A program made the translations under genes and the position numbers. From Zygaena filipendulae (taxonomy: Eukaryota > Arthropoda > Insecta > Lepidoptera > Zygaenidae): a DNA stretch of 64,000 nucleotides. Position 1 is the stretch's first letter; the number at the start of each line of letters is the position of its first letter. Of the stretch, positions 1-10,059 are shown one piece after another. The notes beneath the pieces are model-generated. The model did no database searches and had not been told where the DNA came from. It worked only from the letters and a program-made list of their open reading frames with translations. The stretch is from NCBI GenBank assembly GCA_907165275.2, contig OU015678.1, forward strand, positions 4,402,001 to 4,466,000, given 5' to 3'.

Positions 1-96
1 TGTCAGGGGTACAGAAAAGGAAATAGGGTATTCTTATCCTGAAGTTCCTGCGGGATCTCCGAAATTAACGCGAGTGAAACCGCGGGGCACAGCTAG
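1..96 (+). mobile_element. Hel-A 3' end (Helitron-like), cut by window edge
   Basis: This is the 3' part of the commonest repeat in the window. The visible module runs from 'gtcaggggtacagaaaagg' through a CCGCGG-type hairpin to CTAG at 93-96, followed by T. A 3' hairpin, a CTAG end and an A/T insertion site are the structural hallmarks of Helitrons. The family assignment is therefore inference from structure; no helicase gene is present. Confidence 0.7.
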
Positions 97-199
97 TACA
101 TAATAATAAATATGAAAGTTTTCGTGTGTTTCTGTGTTGTTACAATTTAGCGCAATAATGCAGGCTTTCCAGCATTTTATTTTGGTCGTACATTATTTA

Positions 200-633
200 T
201 AATTCCCGCAGTTTCATTCACGTTAGTTTCGGAGTTCCCGCGTAAATTCTGGGATATAACTACCCTATGTTCTTCTCTGTCCATCTGATAACGTGCATGC
301 CAAATTTCATCCAAATCCGTTCAGCCGTTTTTGCGTGATTGAATAACAAACATCCAAACATCCACACTTTCACATTTGGACATAGATAAGCAATAGCGTG
401 TTAGCCCACACTGGAGAAATTCTGAGTAAATCGTGTTTTAAAAGTATGACGCCATTTTGTATCAACTTTTTTTATGTTAAATATTGAGTTGCATATTTAC
501 GCAATGTAGTAAGGTAAACACATAATTAAAAAACGTTCCTTAACTCAATAAATCGTTCTGAATCAATAACTTAATTTTGTGGGTTAACATGTTATTGCTT
601 ATCTGCGTCCATTTATATATAATATAAGTAGGA
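200..633 (-). mobile_element. Hel-A copy (minus) split by a MITE-4 insertion
   Basis: A minus-strand Hel-A runs from the CCCGCAG/TTTCA 3' module at about 200 to 'cacattt' at 377. It resumes at 611 with 'atttatatataatataag' and 'taggat', the normal 5' end of the family. The gap is exactly the MITE-4 copy at 378-610 with an ATTT duplication, so the Helitron-like copy is the older insertion. Confidence 0.75.
378..610 (+). mobile_element. MITE-4 copy A, ATTT target duplication
   Basis: A 233-bp element with terminal inverted repeats: GGACATAGATAAGCAATAG at the left and the complement of GGACGCAGATAAGCAATAAC at the right. It is flanked by ATTT at 374-377 and 611-614. It carries no ORF. Five copies in this window have readable 4-bp duplications. 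The superfamily is not recognised. Confidence 0.85.
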
Positions 634-966
634 TTAATAATATCTAATTAATGTCGGTTTCCAAGACCCGGGGGACAGCTTTGACCCAGGGTGTGCGGTA
701 CCCTAAAAATACCCACACTGTTCGATGGTTATCTTCAGAAATGTTGTTTTACAAATGAATTATGGACGAATTTTGTCGTGGTTAGGACGAATTTATTTAT
801 GTTACAACACGGGCGGTGTCTCTTTGTTAGATTTGTCAGACATTTGTCATACATATTAACCTTTATCTATATTATAATAGTTGTTTTTTAAATTATCTAT
901 AAGTAAGTTATAAAGCTCCGTAGGCTTTAATTTTTTTTAATTGGTTCTCACGGAGTCTGTTATTCT
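634..966. other. No supported feature
   Basis: AT-rich sequence with a short GC-richer patch near 668-700. The 66-codon open frame at 691-891 has no recognisable domain and looks like chance. Confidence 0.5.
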
Positions 967-1275
967 GCATCCTTACTAATAAAAAAAACGCGAAGTTTGT
1001 AATGCATTGTTACTCTTTTACGCAACAACTACTGAATGGATTTTGATGAAACTTTACAATAATATAGTTTATACATCAGAATAACACATAGGGTAGGTAC
1101 TTTTTATCCCGGAATTCCCCGGAATTCCCGCGAGAATTCCTTTGAAATTAACGCAGGTGAAATTGAATCAATGATTGCATACTACACGTGGTCCTTTTCT
1201 GTACCTACCTCTGAGATACATGAAAGGACATAGAATACTTTTATCCTGGAATTGCCGCGGGATCTCCGACAAAAG
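967..1275 (+). mobile_element. Degenerate double Hel-A
   Basis: It begins with 'tccttactaat' like the family's 5' end. It contains two successive copies of the 'ggtactttttatcccggaa' module (about 1095 and 1220), with the second lacking a clean CTAG terminus. It reads as an old tandem or nested pair. Confidence 0.5.
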
Positions 1276-1530
1276 TCTTGCTTAATGTTCAATAATAATA
1301 ATGCTTGGACATTACAACACAGCGCCACCTAGGTTGTGAACAAAGTAGAGCTTGTATTATATATATGAGTACAAGACAACTGATGTTATTCTTAAGGTAT
1401 ATTATAAATTAAAACGTACCTACGTTTGTTTGTTTGTTACGCTTTCACGCCTTAACCACTCACTCGATCATCATGAGTGTTGGATTGGCAACAACTAAGA
1501 AATAATTTACTAATTTTTTATTATTTGATT

Positions 1531-1828
1531 TGACTAATTTTTTTTAGTCCGTCTTGTAGATTAATAAAAAATATTGGACACGTATTTTTTTCTTTTTTTG
1601 CGTAATAAAAAAATAACGGCGATACATTGAGTTGAAATTTCGCGTGACGTCACTAACCAGTGCAGTTTGTATGGCGGCTTGTAGCGGTAAGTGACGTCAC
1701 GAGCCCCCACCTTAAACTTTAATGCGCTTTATCTCTATGTATTTTCATTTATTTGAAAAATAAAAAAATACGTGTCTAATGATTTTTAATTTTCTTACTG
1801 ACGGACTAATTAGAATTTTGATTTTCAA
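1531..1828 (+). mobile_element. MITE-CRE copy 1
   Basis: Subterminal inverted blocks AGTCCGTC (about 1546) and GACGGACT (about 1799) are followed inward by 'ggacacgtatttttt' and its inverted counterpart. Two TGACGTCA palindromes lie at 1645-1652 and 1692-1699, flanking a short 'tttgtatggcgg' centre. There is no ORF. Reference copy for this family. Confidence 0.75.
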
Positions 1829-1830
1829 AA

Positions 1831-2358
1831 GTCATCAACATCCCTATTCAACCCCAAAAAATATAAAGGGGTTGAGAATTTGTATGTCATGGAAGTCGGT
1901 ATTTGGGCTCTTCAAATTGCGATGAAGTCAAGTCTATTAACGTTCTGAACACGCAAGATTTATTCAGAGACGAATGTACGTCGTGAATATCTCTTATAAC
2001 TTGAGTATATAGAATAATTGACGGCTCATAATTAAATATGTATAATAATATGACATTGTTTCGACAAATAAAACCACGATTCATAAAGCAACCCGCTGTT
2101 TTTAACAAATATTTGATATAAGAAAACAAATTTGACGTCGTCCGCCAATTTCGGGTGGCGTGTTCGACAGAAAAATGTGTCTTTATTTTTATCAAACTCG
2201 GGATAATTGGCTCTAACTTATAATCCGAAGTTTACGCATTTAATGCTGCGTTACTTTTTAACATTCAAAGTAGAGTTGCAATAAATTGGATTAAAATTTA
2301 GGCTCATTTATACCCAAAATAACTGTTAAAAGTGTGTACCTATTTGAATTTCACCTTC
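1831..2358. other. No supported feature
   Basis: AT-rich sequence without recognisable repeats. The 102-codon minus frame at 1887-2195 shows no known motif. Confidence 0.45.
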
Positions 2359-2359
2359 A

Positions 2360-2594
2360 TTTTATATAAAATGCTTTGTCCTAAATGACTGATGGATCAA
2401 CGCACAGCCTAAACCGCTGATCGTAGAGACCTGAAACTTGGAGGGTATATTCTTTTTATGACGTAGGCATCCTATAAGAAAGTATTTTTGAAAATTCAAC
2501 CCCTAAGCGGATGAAAACGGGTTGCAAAGTTTGTATGCAAGAATTCCGCGGGAACTTCGAAATTATCGCAGGTGGAACCGCGCAGGACAGCTAG
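2360..2594 (+). mobile_element. Hel-B copy
   Basis: Body contains 'atgctttgtcctaaatgact' and 'agagacctgaaacttgg'. The 3' module is the common one in its GCGCAGG variant, ending in CTAG at 2591-2594 followed by T. The 5' body is unrelated to Hel-A while the last 50 bases are closely similar. Confidence 0.7.
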
Positions 2595-2794
2595 TTTAAA
2601 ATATAATATCGCTAAAAGCTAACTATAGATTTTAAACAATAGACTATAGAGTTTAAATCCGAAAGTGACAGGCTTTCGAGTATCCCAAGCACCGGGTTGG
2701 TTGTCCCATAACAATAAATTTTATTAGTGCAAGTCACTTTTATTACAGTCATGTTACTTTGGTAAGTAAACATCTGCACTGCCATGTATACGTA

Positions 2795-3112
2795 GGCTAT
2801 AATCACTACATACTCCTCCGCCGCATCTGTCTGTTTGTCTGTCTGTCTGTTCGCGATAAACTCAAAATCAAAAACTACTGAACGAATTTTCATGCTCGTT
2901 TTCACCGATAAGTGATTCAAGAAGAAGGTTTAAATGTATGTTTATCCTTTGTTACGCCTTAACGACTCAACCTATCATCATGAAATTTTGCATACACTTT
3001 GTCAGTAGTGCAGAGAAAGACAGGGTACTTTTATCATTTTGCATACTACACGTTGTTAGGGGTACAGAAAAGAACATAGGGTACTTTTGTTCCGGAATAT
3101 ACCTACATAATT
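2795..3112 (+). mobile_element. Hel-C 5' body joined to Hel-A modules
   Basis: The segment with 'cctccgccgcatctgtctg' and 'aactactgaacgaattttca' is the Hel-C 5' body. It runs straight into Hel-A sequence ('ttgttacgccttaacgac', 'gaaattttgcatacac'). A second partial Hel-A module follows at about 3040. No CTAG terminus remains. Confidence 0.55.
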
Positions 3113-3413
3113 GGCTACTTGGCTAAATCTTTTTGAATCCATCGTGTAGATTAGTAAAAAATATTGAACAAGTATTTTTTCTTTTTTTACGTAATCAAGA
3201 AATAACGGCGATACATTGAGTTGAAATTTCGCGTGACGTCACAACCCGGTTTGTATGGGGCTTATACTGAATATTGACGCCACGAGTCCCCTAACCTCAA
3301 CTTATGCGCTTTATCTATGTTTATTTTCATTAATTTGAAAAAGCAAAAAATACGTGTCAATTATTTTTTTACTTTCTAACTGACGGACTAATTAGAATTT
3401 TGATTTTCATACC
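3113..3413 (+). mobile_element. MITE-CRE copy 2
   Basis: It runs from GGCTACTTGGC to the 'gattttcatacc' end. It has one intact TGACGTCA near 3234 and a decayed second site ('ttgacgccac') near 3276, and GACGGACT near 3382. Confidence 0.7.
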
Positions 3414-4202
3414 CTGTAGAGTACCCAAATGTATTCGAAACTTTTTGAACATCCTGGTAATTTAGACTGGGCGGTTATGAAATATTACACTATGATAATG
3501 TGACCTAATAACATGAAGAATTAAGTGTGAAAAAGGGCACATTAGTTTAATGAACGTAGTTTTTGGTGTTATTTATATTGCAGAGGGAAAGTGGGGTTTC
3601 AGTCATATCATTTGCTTTATATAGCCCTTTTATTTTAAACTTTAACCAAAATACTCAACATTGTCATACTATGGAGCAGGCTCATTATTATTATTATAGT
3701 CTGAGATTCGTGTAGGAAAGAAATAGAAATATGACAACTATAATAAGCAATTGCACCAACATAGTTATAAATAATACAGCATACCAGATAACCGTAGGGA
3801 ACACGGAGCAGTGCCTGGGACTTGCGACCCAGGTGTAGGTTTAATGGGTAACCTTTCCAATGCATCAACGCTCACCTCCACTGCCCGTGCTCCCGACTTA
3901 AGCAAACCGCTGGAAAGTATTAGATGACACAGCACACGTAATCACTATAGCCACTCTAGATTGATACGACACTGATACGACACTATAACTGCACTGAACC
4001 GAACACAAAGTAACAATGAATCGTGGCTTACGCATACCCGCGTTTTATATCAAGTTCTAACAAAGACGAGTCGGGCAATGGAGTGGAGCGGGGGAACGAA
4101 CGTACTACAACCGCCATTAGTCGGCGGGAAACGTTATTGATAACGAAACTACCCTCTCGCCGACATGCGCATAAAATTCATTATTTATTTAAGGAAAAAT
4201 GA
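3414..4202. other. Unassigned, partly GC-richer sequence
   Basis: The stretch 3790-4190 has higher GC and a near-duplicated 'gatacgacact' (about 3962 and 3972). I cannot match it to a family. Open frames here are short and lack motifs. Confidence 0.4.
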
Positions 4203-4715
4203 TGGCCCGATTGGCACATTGTCGTTGCTATCCGCTAATCAAGAGGTTCCGGGTTCGTACGCCGGCGGGGGTGGACTTTGTGTGATGAACGTATGATATT
4301 ATAAAGTACGATAGTAGTAAATGTACGATATTATAATTTTTTCCTCTTCTTTTGTTACTCCCGTCCGTGCGCGACAACGGGCTGCCAACTGAAAACCAGC
4401 GCTAGGTGTACCACCCGCGGCACCTAGCTAATGCTGAGCTGGTGACCCTTTCGGCAGAGCATGCAAGAAATATATATTATTATTGTGTACAAATTTAGAT
4501 TAGGCATTGCTTATGTTTGTTTCTTTTTCTTGTGTGTTGTGCTGAAATAAATGTATTTTCTTCCTTCTTCTTCTTATTTCTGATGAACACAGGGCTCCAC
4601 TTTCCGTGGTCCGGGTCTGGGCGTGTTTATATACCTATCTAAGTATAGTATAATCTATATGTAGTATATACGTGTTGCTTGGTGGCCGCGACACAAGCTT
4701 ATAGCTTAGTGTGGG
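4203..4715 (+). mobile_element. SINE1 copy interrupted by a LINE 3' fragment
   Basis: The tRNA-like head reads 'gatggcccgattggcacatt' with a B-box-like 'ggttccgggttcgtacgcc'. After 'ggactttgtgtgatgaac' (ending 4290) the SINE continues at 4581 with 'tgatgaacacagggctcc'. It then runs to about 4715 ('cttagtgtgggataaat'). The interruption is a separate insertion with an 8-bp duplication. Confidence 0.7.
4291..4580 (+). mobile_element. 5'-truncated LINE 3' end, TGATGAAC duplication
   Basis: Flanked by TGATGAAC at 4283-4290 and again at 4581-4588. The 3' end reads 'tgctgaaataaatgtatttt' followed by a TTC-rich tail. A polyadenylation-like AATAAA, a simple-repeat tail and a target duplication indicate target-primed reverse transcription. 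No coding sequence remains. Confidence 0.7.
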
Positions 4716-4919
4716 ATAAATAGTATCCTTTTTAGTTTGAGGATGTTGTAATTTCATATCAGTGAAAGAACGAATTTTTCGAATCGGTTCGGCAATTCTA
4801 GAGATTAGATTAAAGATAAAATTACAAATATATAATGTTACTCGTAATTTTAAAGCTGAGGGTAGGTACTTTCACACAATATTTTGGGACAAAAAGTACC
4901 CTACGTCCTTCTCTTTACC

Positions 4920-5508
4920 CCTGACCACGTTGTATTCTCAGACGAAATAAAATGTCAAGACGGAGCGCCGCGCTGTGAACAAAAAAGAGAAGCCGATAAA
5001 ACTACGCCTCGGCGTGTACATGCACAGTTACACGCACACACATATAACGAAACTACGCCTTAATTTTTATTCTCCATATTTTATCATAACTTCGAAACCT
5101 ATATTTTTAAGGTTATCGAATACACAACACCTCGGTTGTATATTCGAGAACCTTAAAAATATAGAATAGAATAGAATAGAATACACTTTATTGTACACCA
5201 AAATAATGTTACAGTGTGTTAACAAAAACTTATAACTAAAGGCATACAAAAGGCGGTCTTATCGCTTTACTAGCGATCTCTTCCAGACAAACTTTGGGTG
5301 GAATATAGGTTGTATACAAAAAAATACTAACTTATCTATTTACTTATCCATTCATCTTTCTAGAACTTAACAATTTTGGGTACTTAATAAGTTTTCACTG
5401 CACGGCAACACTCACTAAATGTCCACATGTTTACGAAACCGGCTTCACTTTGTTGTTGACAGCGCTCCGTCTTGAGTTTTTATTTCGTCTGAGGTTGTAT
5501 TATGCAAA
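4920..5508. repeat. Inverted-repeat element, interrupted by a LINE tail
   Basis: The arm at about 4934-4970 (core 'cagacgaaataaaa', then 'tcaagacggagcgc') recurs inverted at about 5461-5495. Inside, 5100-5162 is itself a hairpin: 'atatttttaaggtt' pairs with 'aaccttaaaaatat'. A minus-strand LINE tail begins right after it. Probably a foldback-type MITE later hit by a retroelement. Confidence 0.5.
5163..5325 (-). mobile_element. LINE 3' tail, minus strand, (TTCTA)n
   Basis: Read on the minus strand it carries 'ctggaagagatcgctagtaa' and 'gcgataagaccgcc', then 'gtgtacaataaagtgtattc' and a (TTCTA) tail. This matches the style of widespread lepidopteran non-LTR 3' ends. No coding sequence is visible. 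Confidence 0.65.
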
Positions 5509-5689
5509 ATTTAATGCAATTTTCCCGAATTTCCAACAATTATCGTTATTTTCAATCAATTCACACAAAGTTTTTAGATTTTCGCACATTTTGAGCACAT
5601 TATATTTTGTAAAGGTAATAAAAAACATCGCGTTCAAGACCCGCTTAATTTACAAAATATAATTTACACAAAACTTCGACAAATTACAT

Positions 5690-5832
5690 ACCTGAACCAC
5701 ATAATATTCCTTATGAATCACTCGATCTATTGGTGAAAACCGCGTCAAAACCCATTCTGTAGTTTTTAAGTTCATCGCGAATAGACAGATAGACGCGGCG
5801 GTGGACTTTGTTTGATAATATGTAGTGATTAT
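5690..5832 (-). mobile_element. Hel-C 5' body, minus strand
   Basis: Contains 'gaatcactcgatctattggt', 'gaaaaccgcgtcaaaaccc' and 'cgcgaatagacagatagac', the minus form of Hel-C. No terminal CTAG module is attached. Confidence 0.55.
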
Positions 5833-6211
5833 CTTTGGTAACATGTCCACAACATCCTAACGTGTCAATAAAAACGAATATTTTCCATAACCCTAAATTA
5901 AAATACGGATACAAACATTAAATCCAACACGTATAATCATCAACTTTATTTCTTTTCACATAAAGAACATTATCCGTTCGTACATTCGATGTTTTTCTTT
6001 TTCTTTTTTTTTTCCATAAACAAAAACAAAAGCAAAGCGAAGGGGAAATGAATTAAACAGCCTACATGGTGTTTTTGCGGAATTGCCTCGTAAAATATGA
6101 ATATGTTGCAATGCGGGCCCCATACTGTCGTGGTGCGATAATATTTATGGTTTTATATTGGTAACGACTGATTGTGGTTTGTTGGACGGTTGTAAGTACT
6201 TCACTACCTAA
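5833..6211. other. No supported feature
   Basis: AT-rich sequence with a T-run near 5996-6013. Nothing recognisable. Confidence 0.45.
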
Positions 6212-6515
6212 CTACATATTATAAAACAGAGTCCTCCGCTGGATCTGTCTGTCTATCTATTCGCGATAACTTGAAAACAGTAGAGCGGATTTTAATGCGG
6301 TTGTCACCAATAGATAGAGTGATTCACGAGGAAGGTTTATGTATATAATTTGACAAGTTTTTGTATAAATTGGTTGAAATATAACGATAATTGTTGAAAG
6401 TCTCGGAAAAAGTCAAGTCATCAGGGGTATAAAAAAGGATATAGGGTACTTTTTATCCCGTAATACCCGTGGGAACTTAGAAGTTAATGCAGGTGAAACT
6501 GCGGGCAACAGCTAG
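6212..6515 (+). mobile_element. Hel-C copy with complete 3' end
   Basis: It starts 'catattataaaacagagtcc'. The body has 'gatagagtgattcacgagga' and the 3' module ends at CTAG 6512-6515. A Hel-A 5' end begins a few bases later, so the two lie head-to-tail. Confidence 0.65.
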
Positions 6516-6518
6516 ATA

Positions 6519-6765
6519 ATCCCTTAATATTATAAATGCGAAAGTTTAACTCTGTCTGTCTATGTCTGTCTCTCTGTCTGTCTGTTACGCTTTCACGCCT
6601 TAACGGCTCAGCGGATCACCATGAGGTTTTGTACACACGATGTCAGAGATATAGAGAAGGACATAGGCTTAGGTAAATGATTGGTCTCCGCTGCGCTCCA
6701 ACTGCGAAATTAACGCCGGTGAAATCTCATGAAATTTTGCATACACGTTGTCAGAGGTCCTCTGA
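6519..6765 (+). mobile_element. Hel-A 5' part, broken
   Basis: Begins 'tcccttaatattataaatgc', expands a (TCTG)n stretch, then reaches 'gttacgctttcacgccttaa'. It decays after about 6670, with a second 'catgaaattttgcatacacg' module near 6728. There is no CTAG end. Confidence 0.55.
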
Positions 6766-7144
6766 AATGTCCGCGGGTGTCGTTTTAAATGCAAAAAAAC
6801 GCAAACGACACCGAAAACTTCAGGTCCTAGTTTTTTTGAAGCCTGAATATATTACCTCACGGTGTATGTCGTATGGAGGTAGTCAAATTACGTCATCGAC
6901 TGGTAACAAAGCAAGCTTTTTTGTTATCCACAAAATGTCACAAATGAATTGCACCGCACAGAATGGCATCGAATGTTCTGAGAATATTTAACGTGATTGT
7001 TTTTTATCTTTCTTAGAATAGAGCTTTGGCAGAAATAGCTCCAATATTAAAATAGGTAGATGAGGCAAATTCAAATTATATTATTGTATTCATTTTTGCA
7101 ATAGACATGTAAATCCAATGTAAATCCAAATTCTATTAAGTTCA
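6766..7144. other. No supported feature
   Basis: A 104-codon frame at 6677-6991 overlaps the Hel-A remnant and has no domain signature, so it is not called. Confidence 0.45.
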
Positions 7145-7292
7145 TCGGTTAGATAGTAAAAAAAATAATAGACACGTAGGTATATTTTGCTTTTCAATTT
7201 AGTGAAAATATACTCGGATAAAGCGCATTAAAGTTTAAGAATGGGGGCTCGTAACTTCATATGTTGTGACGGACGTCACATGACTAAAAAAA
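7145..7292 (-). mobile_element. MITE-CRE, partial (copy 3)
   Basis: Has 'aataatagacacgtagg', 'gataaagcgcattaaagttt' and a decayed 'gacggacgtcacatgac'. The distal half is missing. Orientation is opposite to copy 1. Confidence 0.55.
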
Positions 7293-7509
7293 TAAAAAAT
7301 AAAAAATGCAAATTTAAAATAAAAATACAAATCAAATTAAAGATTCTAAATTGTCATTATTTAGCGAGATAACAGGGGAATAAAATTGTATTGTTTTGTG
7401 AAAGGAAAATAAAAACGTCCGCTTACAACACCAATACATTTGAAATATTGTATCGTTATTTTTCTTTTGGCTACAGTTAGGTGTCACTAACATCTTAAGT
7501 TACAAAACA

Positions 7510-7690
7510 CTAGCTGTCCCCCGAGGTTTCACCCGCGGTAATTACGGAGTTCCCGCGGGAATTCCAGGATAAAATATAAATATAAACCTTCTCCAAGAAT
7601 CACTCTATCTATTGGTGAAAACCGCATGAAAATCTGTTGAGTACTTTTAAAGATCTAAGCACAAATAGGGCCAGACAAACAGCGAAAAGC
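7510..7690 (-). mobile_element. Hel-C copy, minus strand
   Basis: CTAG at 7510-7513 opens the 3' module (minus orientation), followed by 'gaatcactctatctattggt' of the Hel-C body. It is degenerate past about 7690. Confidence 0.65.
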
Positions 7691-7789
7691 GACTTGGTTT
7701 TACACTTTGTGTTGATTAAAGTTCTATCAAATAGCACTTCTGACGGACTCCGTCCGTTACTTAACAACTAGTAGTGTAAAGATGACACT

Positions 7790-7865
7790 CGTTTACCTAC
7801 ACGGATTCGAACCCGGTACCGATCGTTGAGTCACACTTCGGGACACAAAAACTGTGCCACTATTA
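7790..7865 (-). repeat. tRNA-like fragment (possible SINE head)
   Basis: The minus strand holds a B-box-like 'ccgggttcgaatccgtg' preceded by a loosely tRNA-like segment. No convincing acceptor stem pairing was seen, so it is more likely a SINE remnant than a tRNA gene. Confidence 0.3.
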
Positions 7866-8026
7866 CTAAGTAGATATGCGTCTATTATGACAAAGTAGTA
7901 GACACAAAAAAAAGTCTGTGTGGACATAAGAGTTAATGGTCGTTGTCTAGTGACAGCATGTAGCGACTAGTGGAGCGGAAAGCGGGCAATCCGCTTATGA
8001 CTTCATCTTACGGGATCCCATTAATA

Positions 8027-8288
8027 GGCTAGTTGACTATTTTTTCGTGTGTGTATTTTTTCTTTTTTCACGTGAGCAAAAAATAACGGAGATACGTTGA
8101 GTCGAAACTCGAAATGTCGCGTGACGTCACAAGCAGGCCCATTTTTTAGCTGCGTACGACGTTACGAGCCCCCGCTCCCAAACTTTAATGCGCTTTATCC
8201 AGGTATATTTTCATTAATTTGAAAAAGCAAAAAATATGTGTCCATCATTTTTTTATTATCTAACTGACGGACTAAATAGAATTTAGAA
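8027..8288 (+). mobile_element. MITE-CRE copy 4
   Basis: Begins 'ggctagttgacta' but lacks the AGTCCGTC block. TGACGTCA sits near 8123, the second site has decayed ('acgacgttacgagc'), and GACGGACT is near 8266. Confidence 0.65.
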
Positions 8289-8763
8289 AAATAGTAGTCA
8301 AACAGCCTATTCCAATAATACTCGTATGAGAAAATGTGTATTACTAGTATGTTGGTTAAGTACTTCTTATTTTTCAAAGTTGAAAATACTGAACCGAATA
8401 TGATGAAATTTGGAATAGAGATAGCTCATACCTTGGATTAACACAAAGGATACTTGAATCCCGACATTCTCGATTCGACTGTGAAACCGTAGACAACAGT
8501 TAGTTAAAGCTAAATATGAAAGTGACCCGTTACGTCGTGGGTGAACATAGATTTTTTTTTAACAATGTTAATCGTTTCTCATCACTGTGCCCCGACCCGT
8601 ACAGACAGACTGACAGACAATAAATCAGAGAGATAGCAACTCAAAGACGCACCGAACAAAAGATGCAAGCTTCGGTATTGACAGTTAAGGGGAAGGCGGT
8701 TGTTTTGTTAAATTTTTAACCTATATCTTTTATATACTATCACTTTTTATACATATATAAATA

Positions 8764-8962
8764 CTAGCTGTACCCCGCGGTTTCACCCACGGTAATTTCA
8801 AAGTTCCCGAGGGAATTCCGGGATAAAAAGTACTCTATACCTTTCTCTGTACTCCAGAAAACGTGCATGCCAAATTACATCCAAATCCGTTCAGCCGTTT
8901 TTGCGTAATTGAGTAATAAACATCCAAACATCCACACTTTCACATTTATAATATTAGTATGA
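8764..8962 (-). mobile_element. Hel-A, complete copy
   Basis: A 199-bp copy from CTAG (8764) to GA (8962), flanked by A and T. Read on the minus strand it starts TC and ends CTAG, with a CCGCGG-type hairpin about 10 bases before the end. No target duplication is seen. It is the clearest case for the Helitron interpretation. Confidence 0.75.
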
Positions 8963-8989
8963 TTTTGCATCAGAATAATACAAACGTTA

Positions 8990-9165
8990 TATTGTAATGC
9001 GGAATTCTCGGGGGAAATTACCGAGGGTAAAACCGCGGGGAACAGCTAGCTGTGTACTACTTCTTTCACTTATAGAAAGCTACGGTGTTCCTTTACGGTT
9101 ACTTTTAACTGGAACTTGGGAACTCCTTAATTAACGTGAGTAAAACCGTGGGGTACCTACAGCTG
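8990..9165 (+). mobile_element. Two Hel-A 3'-end fragments
   Basis: One 3' module ends with CTAG at 9046-9049. A second, weaker one ('taacgtgagtaaaaccgtgg') follows at about 9130-9165. Both lack 5' bodies. Confidence 0.5.
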
Positions 9166-9366
9166 GTATAATACAACGTGTTAATGAATTAACTGAAAGC
9201 CTGATACAGCCCATTTAAGAAAATAAACAATGATACGATGAATGCTTGAGGTATTGCGAGCAGATGAATGCATTAAACATTTAGCGTTATAGGTTTAATT
9301 TTGCTATAGTTTTTCAGTAGTCTTAGCGTATTTGTAATTGGCTTGCAATGGGGATGTGGACTAGTT

Positions 9367-9676
9367 TTGAAAATCAAAATTCTAATTAGTCCGTCAGTTA
9401 GAAATAAAAAAAACAATAGACACGTATTTTTTTGCTTTTTTAAATAAATTAAAATATACAGAGATAAAGCGCATTAAAGTTTGAGGCGAGGGGCTCGTGA
9501 CGTCACTAACCGCTAAAACCGCCATACAAACTGTCAGAATAGTGACGTCACGCGAAATTTCAACTCAATATATCGCCGTTATTTTTTGATTACTTAAAAA
9601 AAGAAAAAATACGTGTCCAATATTTTTTAATAATCTACAAGACGGACTAAAGAATAAAAATTAGTCAACTGTTGCC
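9367..9676 (-). mobile_element. MITE-CRE copy 5 (minus)
   Basis: Starts 'aaaatcaaaattctaattag' and 'AGTCCGTCAG', ends 'GACGGACT...agtcaactgttgcc'. Both TGACGTCA palindromes are intact, near 9497 and 9542. It is among the best preserved copies. Confidence 0.75.
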
Positions 9677-9689
9677 CATTGTTAATAAC

Positions 9690-9762
9690 TTCACAGTGCC
9701 TTAGTTTTACTGTAATGCTGTGAACTTTTTGTGATTAAATAAATAAATAAATAAATGAATAA
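9690..9762 (+). mobile_element. LINE 3' tail, (AAAT)n
   Basis: 'ctgtgaactttttgtgatta' is followed by tandem AAAT units. The same tail type recurs at 39970-40035. Confidence 0.45.
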
Positions 9763-10058
9763 TTAAAATATATTTTATGTCGAAAAAATTTATACTTTAA
9801 AAGTTAATCAACATTAGTTTCGAGGTGACCTATCTACGAAATTCCAAGCGCTACGCCCGCGCCTACCGGTTCGAATTTTTTTGCTGCGGGCGACGTACGC
9901 GCCAAATATTGTATTATAAATAATTTAGACATGGGCTAATAAAAATGAAAAAATCTTAAAACATAGTGCGATCGATTCGCTAGTTGATTCTGAGCAAATT
10001 ACTTTCTAGTTTTCAGTTCATTCTTTATCACGTTGTATACAATAGCAGTGAGCTGCCC
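9763..10058. other. No supported feature
   Basis: Contains a short CG-rich patch ('ctacgcccgcgcctaccgg') but nothing assignable. Confidence 0.4.
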
Positions 10059-10059
10059 C

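Noticed and set aside
2820..2850. (CTGT)n runs as independent microsatellites
   Set aside because: They recur at a fixed place inside Hel-A, Hel-C and Hel-E bodies and belong to those elements.
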